Shown here in pieces: positions 58,860-64,000 of a stretch of DNA of 64,000 nt (the first letter of the stretch is position 1; each line of letters opens with the position of its first letter). The stretch is from assembly GCA_026874595.1 (NCBI GenBank), contig CM049319.1, positions 41,273,973 through 41,337,972 of the forward strand, given 5' to 3'. Source of the stretch: Sipunculus nudus. Lineage: Eukaryota; Annelida; Sipuncula; Golfingiida; Sipunculidae. Under the pieces are notes generated by a model. That model saw only the letters and a list, made by a program, of their open reading frames with translations, searched no databases and had not been told where the DNA came from. The position numbers and the translations under genes are program-made.

Positions 58860-60010
58860 GTGCACACCTGTTTACCTGTCGCACCTGGATTTTTACCTGT
58901 GCAGATAAACGCGACAGACCAACTAAACAGCAATTTTTTTATTGCATGAAATGTTAACAAACAGAGAAGACACAATTTTCTAGATTTTATTTTAAAATCT
59001 GTCGGCGATTTGTTTTTGCCTGCACATGTTAAAATATATTAATTTGACATAAAAAGGTATATTACAGGTAACCAGATAATTAGTGCATTTCACACCCATA
59101 AATTATATATTTTGCACATTGGACAAAAGTAAATAGTTTTTATTGCGATGTTCCTTATAACAAGTATTATATATAATTTAAATTAATAAAATGAGAATTT
59201 ACCTTTATTTACCTGATCTTACCTGTGCAGGTGAGTAAACTTTTACAGGTAGAAATTGGCAAAATTGAAATCCACATGTCTCGTGGCTGTGCAGTTAATT
59301 AAAAGATAGCTTCTGCATATTGTTTTGACTCCTTCAAAAATTTCCTCTCCACTTTTAAAATGAAAAGTTGTCTTTATATTCTGTACTTACAAAGGTAATT
59401 AAATCTGTTTAACACATTCACTGCCAAGCCCATGTTCACCCCCAGTGCCAGGGCCATACACAGGAACCCAAGGTATCATTTCAGGTAACCCAATAAATAG
59501 TGCAGTTAGTACCTGTAATTAATAAATTTTACACTCAAATTTAAGTTGTATGTTTTTTTTTCTCCCTTAATTATAACATGTATAAAATATATACTTCATT
59601 AAAAAATAATTTACCTGTATTTACCTGAACTCACCTGTACAGGTGAATATGTTTTTATGTGTAACCATAACCAAAATTATCAATTTATGTTTTAAATGTC
59701 TAAAAAATCAAAATATTATGGTTTTACACAGATGACACTTGTTTATCCATATTCTTCTCAGCCACTTTTCAGCATGATTTTGTCACTGCCACAGGTAATT
59801 AGATCAGTTGAAGAACAAAGGTACTATTCACATAGGTAACTTAATTACTGTATTAAAAGCACCTGTTCTTATATCAAAATGAATTATACAGTCCATAAAT
59901 GGAGAAGGTATTAATTTATAGTAACTATAATAATGAACAAGGTGTTAGCTAACATATTCAGAAAAAAAAATAATTTACCTTTACTTACCTGTACAGGTAA
60001 ACATATGTGT
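58860..60010. repeat. ~390-bp repeats rich in ACCTGTNCAGGT palindromes
   Basis: TTACCTGATCTTACCTGTGCAGGTGA (about 59210, in part), CACCTGTACAGGTGAA (about 59631) and TTACCTGTACAGGTAAAC (about 59985) recur about 370-410 bp apart. Each unit also has CAGGTAAC..AATTAGTGCA-like sequence (59068, 59482, 59831). Weaker copies lie at 58866-58905 and 63366-63390. Confidence 0.7.
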
Positions 60011-60221
60011 TATATGTTAATAATCATAGAATGTGCTCTTTGGGTCAGCAAGCTTTTCAGGTGAAAAATATTTGATTTTCACATAAAATCCAATTTTACT
60101 TGCACATTCTGGTTCGTTGGTGGTTCCCTTTCCAGTATTAAACCAAATCATTTACCTCTTTCTTACCTTTAATTAATAATTACCTTAGAGTGAAAAAAAT
60201 CCTTGTTTCCCTTTTTAGCTT

Positions 60222-63200
60222 AGCTGACTATAAGTCATCTGAGCTATAGTCATGGTCCATTGTCCGTCATCCGACCGTCTGTCCGTCTGGATGTCCGTCC
60301 GTAAGACTGGCACGTTTTGACACCGTTGGACCTACGAATCTGAATTTCGGCATACAGTTAGATGTCCCCATAATCTCCTTCCATGCCAAAAATTGGGTCA
60401 ATAGGACTTCGTTCCTTTGAGATATTAAGGAAAACCTCAATTTTTTATTAGAAATCTATTTTCACACTTCAGGACTGCCTAATATCAAAACCGCTCATCT
60501 GGTTTTCTTCATATTTACCATAAATATTCCTCTATATAGTTCCTATGTACATGCCAGATATTAAGTCAGTATTATATAATTTAAAAAAGTTATGGGCCCA
60601 AACATAATGGACCTTGTAAAAAAATCAGGAAGATATTTGGTCACTTAAGACCAAAAGTGTTAAAGGTAGGGACTTTTTTCCAGTAATACAACTTTAATTA
60701 ATCAAAATTTAATTGTATACAAAAAATTAAATCAAAATTTGTTATTTTTTTTTAAATATTGGCAAAAATATAAAATTGGTACCTTAAATTTTGCCCAACT
60801 TTGGCCATGGCACGTTTTTTTCCTGTAAGTACTGTGGATTTAATTTTCACACCATGTATACATAAGGATTTAATCTGTTAAAATCTGAAATTTGAAAATA
60901 AAAGCTGCAAAATTAGGCTAGTTATTGAATTTTTTTGGAGGCTCTTGTTGTATTCCCTTACATTGTCAAGCAGTCCACTTTGATGACTGTAGGTCATTCA
61001 GTGCACATCTCTATGCTCCTCAGGCTGTTGACATAATTTTAGATGTCCCCAAAATCTCCTACCATACCGAAAATTGGGTCATTAGGACTTTGTTTCTTCG
61101 AGATATTAAGGAAAAAACTCTTGTTTTCCATAAAAAAAGCCATTGTTAGACTTACACTTCAAGGCTGCCTAATATCAAAACCACTGATCTGTTTTTGATC
61201 GTATTTAGTATTCACATTCTTTTATACATTTTCTATGAACATACCAAAAATTAGGTCAGTATTGGGTATTATTTTGAAATTATGGGCCAAAACAATGCAA
61301 TTTTTTAAAAAATCAGGAAATATATTTACTCACCTAACATGAGAATTGCTGAACCTAGAGACTTTTTTTCAGGAATATAACTTTATTTAATCAAGATTCA
61401 ATTGTTTACCCAAAATTAGATCTTAATTTTGCAAATTTTTCAAGTTATTAGCATAAATAAAAAATCAATACCTTAAATTTTGTCCAACTTTGGCACTCTT
61501 GATTTAATTTTCCCAGCATATATGCATAAGGATTTAATCTTTTAAAATCTGAACTTTAAAAAGAAATTGATTGGAATGAATAGCTTTTATTCATGTTTTC
61601 ATACACCATGTCAAGTGTTATTTACATCTAGCCCACCTAGTAGTACAGCCTTCACTTGCATTATGTAACCCACCCCAGGCAGCTTACCTTGGCCCAGCTT
61701 GGCCACTACTAGCAGGCTTCCCCTCTGCCCTGCACTCATCCCCCCCAGCTGGTGCATAAACTAGATGAATGAACCACCAGGGTTACAATGATTAAAGTGT
61801 ACATTTAATTGTGTCCACAAAGTGGTGTATTGCTGTGAAAGTGTGGATGTTCATTAGATAAGTAATTCCTTACTTCAGAAGAGTAAAAACTTCACCAGGT
61901 GTGAAATTGACTATTAATTCCAGTAATTAATTAAAACTGGGATAGTAATTAGCACAATGATATTGTTTGTCCCTCATTCAACCAACAGTTTGTATACTTT
62001 ATTTGAAAAGATGTTTTATTTTATCAAATTTACTTTTATTTTATTTTGGTGAATAAAATAAAGCATGTCCTGAAAACTCCAATATGCAAAACTTTTTAAT
62101 AGTGATTCAAGGAATATTCTTGTAGATGCAATGTTGTGGCATTATTTTCTTTTAAAATCAGTTTAAACATTTATGATTTAAAAATAATAAAATATATGTG
62201 TATGCATAATATGACCCAATGTTTTTTACTCTGTATATATAATGATTGCAACTTTTGCAACAATTCTAATTTTTTAACTTAAATTTTCAGGTTTTTTAAT
62301 TAAAAATTTATAAACCTGTAAATAAAAAAATGATTCAGATAAAAACTTCTTAATGGAAAAAGTGGATCTGCTTAAAAAAATAGGATTATATATAAACTTA
62401 AATGCATTATTCTCTTGAAAGTGAAATAAAGGTATCAGTCCATTCTGTCCACTTGCCTGTCCATCTGTAAATTTTCGTATGCAACACAGTATCTCAAAAC
62501 TTTTACTGTTTTTCTTCATAACAGTCTTGTCAGAGTATTAGTTTGCAATCATATATTTAGAACTTTACTATAACCAAGTAGGAGGGCCCCTTTCCTCTTA
62601 GCTTTTCATATTCTTATATAAATGAAAAACATTACAATAGAATATTTCTACATCCCTCACTTTTCCCTTCTCCGAACCCCATCCCAAAGTCAGCCTCAGT
62701 AAGCAAGAACAAGATGAATCAGATATATTCATACTTTAATATTTTGTATAACTATTCGTCCATAGATACCTATGTACATGCCAGAAATTATGTCAGTATT
62801 GTGTAATATGTAGACATAAAGGGCATCACAATAATGTACCTTGTCAAGACTAAAGAGATATTGTGTCATACAGTCACATATTCATAAATCACTTCATCAG
62901 CATAATCATAATATCATATCTGTCAAATTGAACGCTTGCAGACTACCATACACTTTAGATCCTTCAACAAAAAGCCTTATCAACATTCTACTACTGCTTA
63001 TTACTGCTGTCATTGCATTCATATTTGCTCAAATATATCACAATTTTCAACCCCTCCTAAATAAATAAAAAATAAACCAATTTATTTGACTCTATTAATC
63101 CATCAGTTAGGTAATTTCATTTATCATTTACTCACATATTACATTACATTCCTTTATAATAGCCCAACATGTACATGATATTCATAATCTTTATCGACTC

Positions 63201-63278
63201 GATATAGTATCACAGTGGAGAAACATTTATAGTCCAATCACGATCAGCTGAGCGCCGTGACCCATGGGTCCCTTGTTT
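60222..63278 (+). repeat. Family A interspersed repeat, 3.06 kb copy
   Basis: Left end TTAGCTTAGCTGACTATAAG with GTCCGTC-rich head; right end GATCAGCTGAGCGCCGTGAC and CCATGGGTCCCTTG. Inside, 60361 and 61042 onward are tandem copies 681 bp apart (GATGTCCCC.AAATCTCC, AAATTGGGTCA.TAGGACTT), and 62762-62850 is a third, shorter copy (CTATGTACATGCCAGA). No ORF with a domain. Confidence 0.6.
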
Positions 63279-64000
63279 TATCAAATGGTTAATGGAATAC
63301 CTGAACAGGATGAAAGGGGTCATTTTGGTGATATACCAGTGAGTGGAAATACAGTTAGTACAGATTTACCTGTTTTTACCTGTATATACCTTAGTTACAT
63401 ACATATCAAACCAGGTATGTAGAAAATAAATAAAATAACATGATGGACATATACCTGACAGTAAAAGCGGAAATTTCACAAAGATACCTTTAATGGTTAC
63501 TGAGTTAATGTCTCTTATATAGATTCATGTCAAAATGTGGAAAAAATGCAAAATAAATCTGAACAGTAGGAGTGTGACAATCCACAGGCTAATTTGAAGA
63601 GTAAAGGGTTAAAGAACATCTACTGGAGAATTGAGACCGCAGCTCATAAACAACAATGTACGATGAAATCTAGCTGCAGTTTTATTTCAAAATAAACTAG
63701 ATAAAAGTATAAAGGAATAAAATTTATAAATTTATATATCACTGCCACAATATCATGATTTTACATATTAATTTATTATGATACCAAAATGATATTTTTT
63801 TCAATAGCTAATTTAGAATATATCAACAATTATAGTGTTGGTTTATTTATGTATATGATCAATTATGAAATGTTACCTTTAATTGTATTTTTATTATTCT
63901 GCAAATAATGAGATGTACATCATAACAGAACAAGAATAATGCATTTCTTTCCATGTTCCAGTATGTAAAACTGCAGCCTCCAGTAAAACTTAACAATTCA
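63279..64000. other. AT-rich, nothing recognised
   Basis: Contains TTACCTGTTTTTACCTGTAT near 63366, related to the 58.9-60.0 kb repeat. No gene. Confidence 0.5.

Overview
This is non-coding, repeat-dominated nuclear DNA from an animal, A+T-rich by eye. Short ORFs lie everywhere but almost none are genes. The recognisable coding material is intron-split candidate exons or transposon wreckage. Many of the interspersed repeats (ends rich in GTCCGTC/GTCTGTC, modules carrying GGTGGCGCCACC, a CTCAGCTGA-ended family, a family with GCGAACCTGTG ends) look like what I know from mollusc genomes, bivalves in particular. That assignment is inference from repeat style, not from a marker gene. I see no bacterial operon, rRNA, CRISPR array or confident stand-alone tRNA.

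Layout. 1-3.4 kb: the broken C-terminal end of an unnamed protein, followed by two sets of 14-bp motifs (GTAACGCGAGTCAC and GTGACGGAGTTGAC types) and a CTCAGCTGA-ended repeat. 3.7-4.7 kb: a hAT-type non-autonomous element with an 8-bp target duplication. 5-13 kb: hairpins, microsatellites and a short dimeric GGTGGCGCCACC array. 13.1-13.9 kb: a frameshifted BEL/Pao gag remnant. 16-23.5 kb and 33.4-34.5 kb: units of about 330 bp that carry CTCF-like 19-mers, all in one orientation. 23.9 kb: one plausible first coding exon. 25.3-25.9 kb: a 271-bp foldback MITE and a hAT fragment. 29-32 kb and 45-47 kb: two related blocks of the GCGAACCTGTG family. 32.6-33.1 kb: a LINE reverse-transcriptase 3' fragment.

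The centrepiece is a degenerate Helentron on the minus strand (about 42.6 to 36.8 kb). In order it has a basic N-terminus, a WICxTCH zinc region, an OTU-protease-like domain, a Helitron-like N domain, an HUH Rep with a YxxxY pair, a PIF1-type helicase whose Walker A to motif III part is deleted, and an AP-type endonuclease. A 783-bp near-identical tandem duplication lies just beyond its endonuclease end.

Beyond it are a cluster of seven GTCTACGGACACTACAT motifs (47.5-49.6 kb), a large 277-bp dimeric GGTGGCGCCACC satellite (50.8-52.3 kb), an element bordered by GGCGAGATTAAAATC repeats (52.75-54.18 kb), a tRNA-derived SINE (54.4 kb), a CpG-rich promoter-like stretch with a possible 18-codon first exon (55.1 kb), a repeat rich in ACCTGTNCAGGT palindromes (58.9-60.0 kb), and a 3-kb member of the CTCAGCTGA family (60.2-63.3 kb). 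If host genes are present they are represented only by isolated exons; most of the window is layered transposon and satellite sequence.
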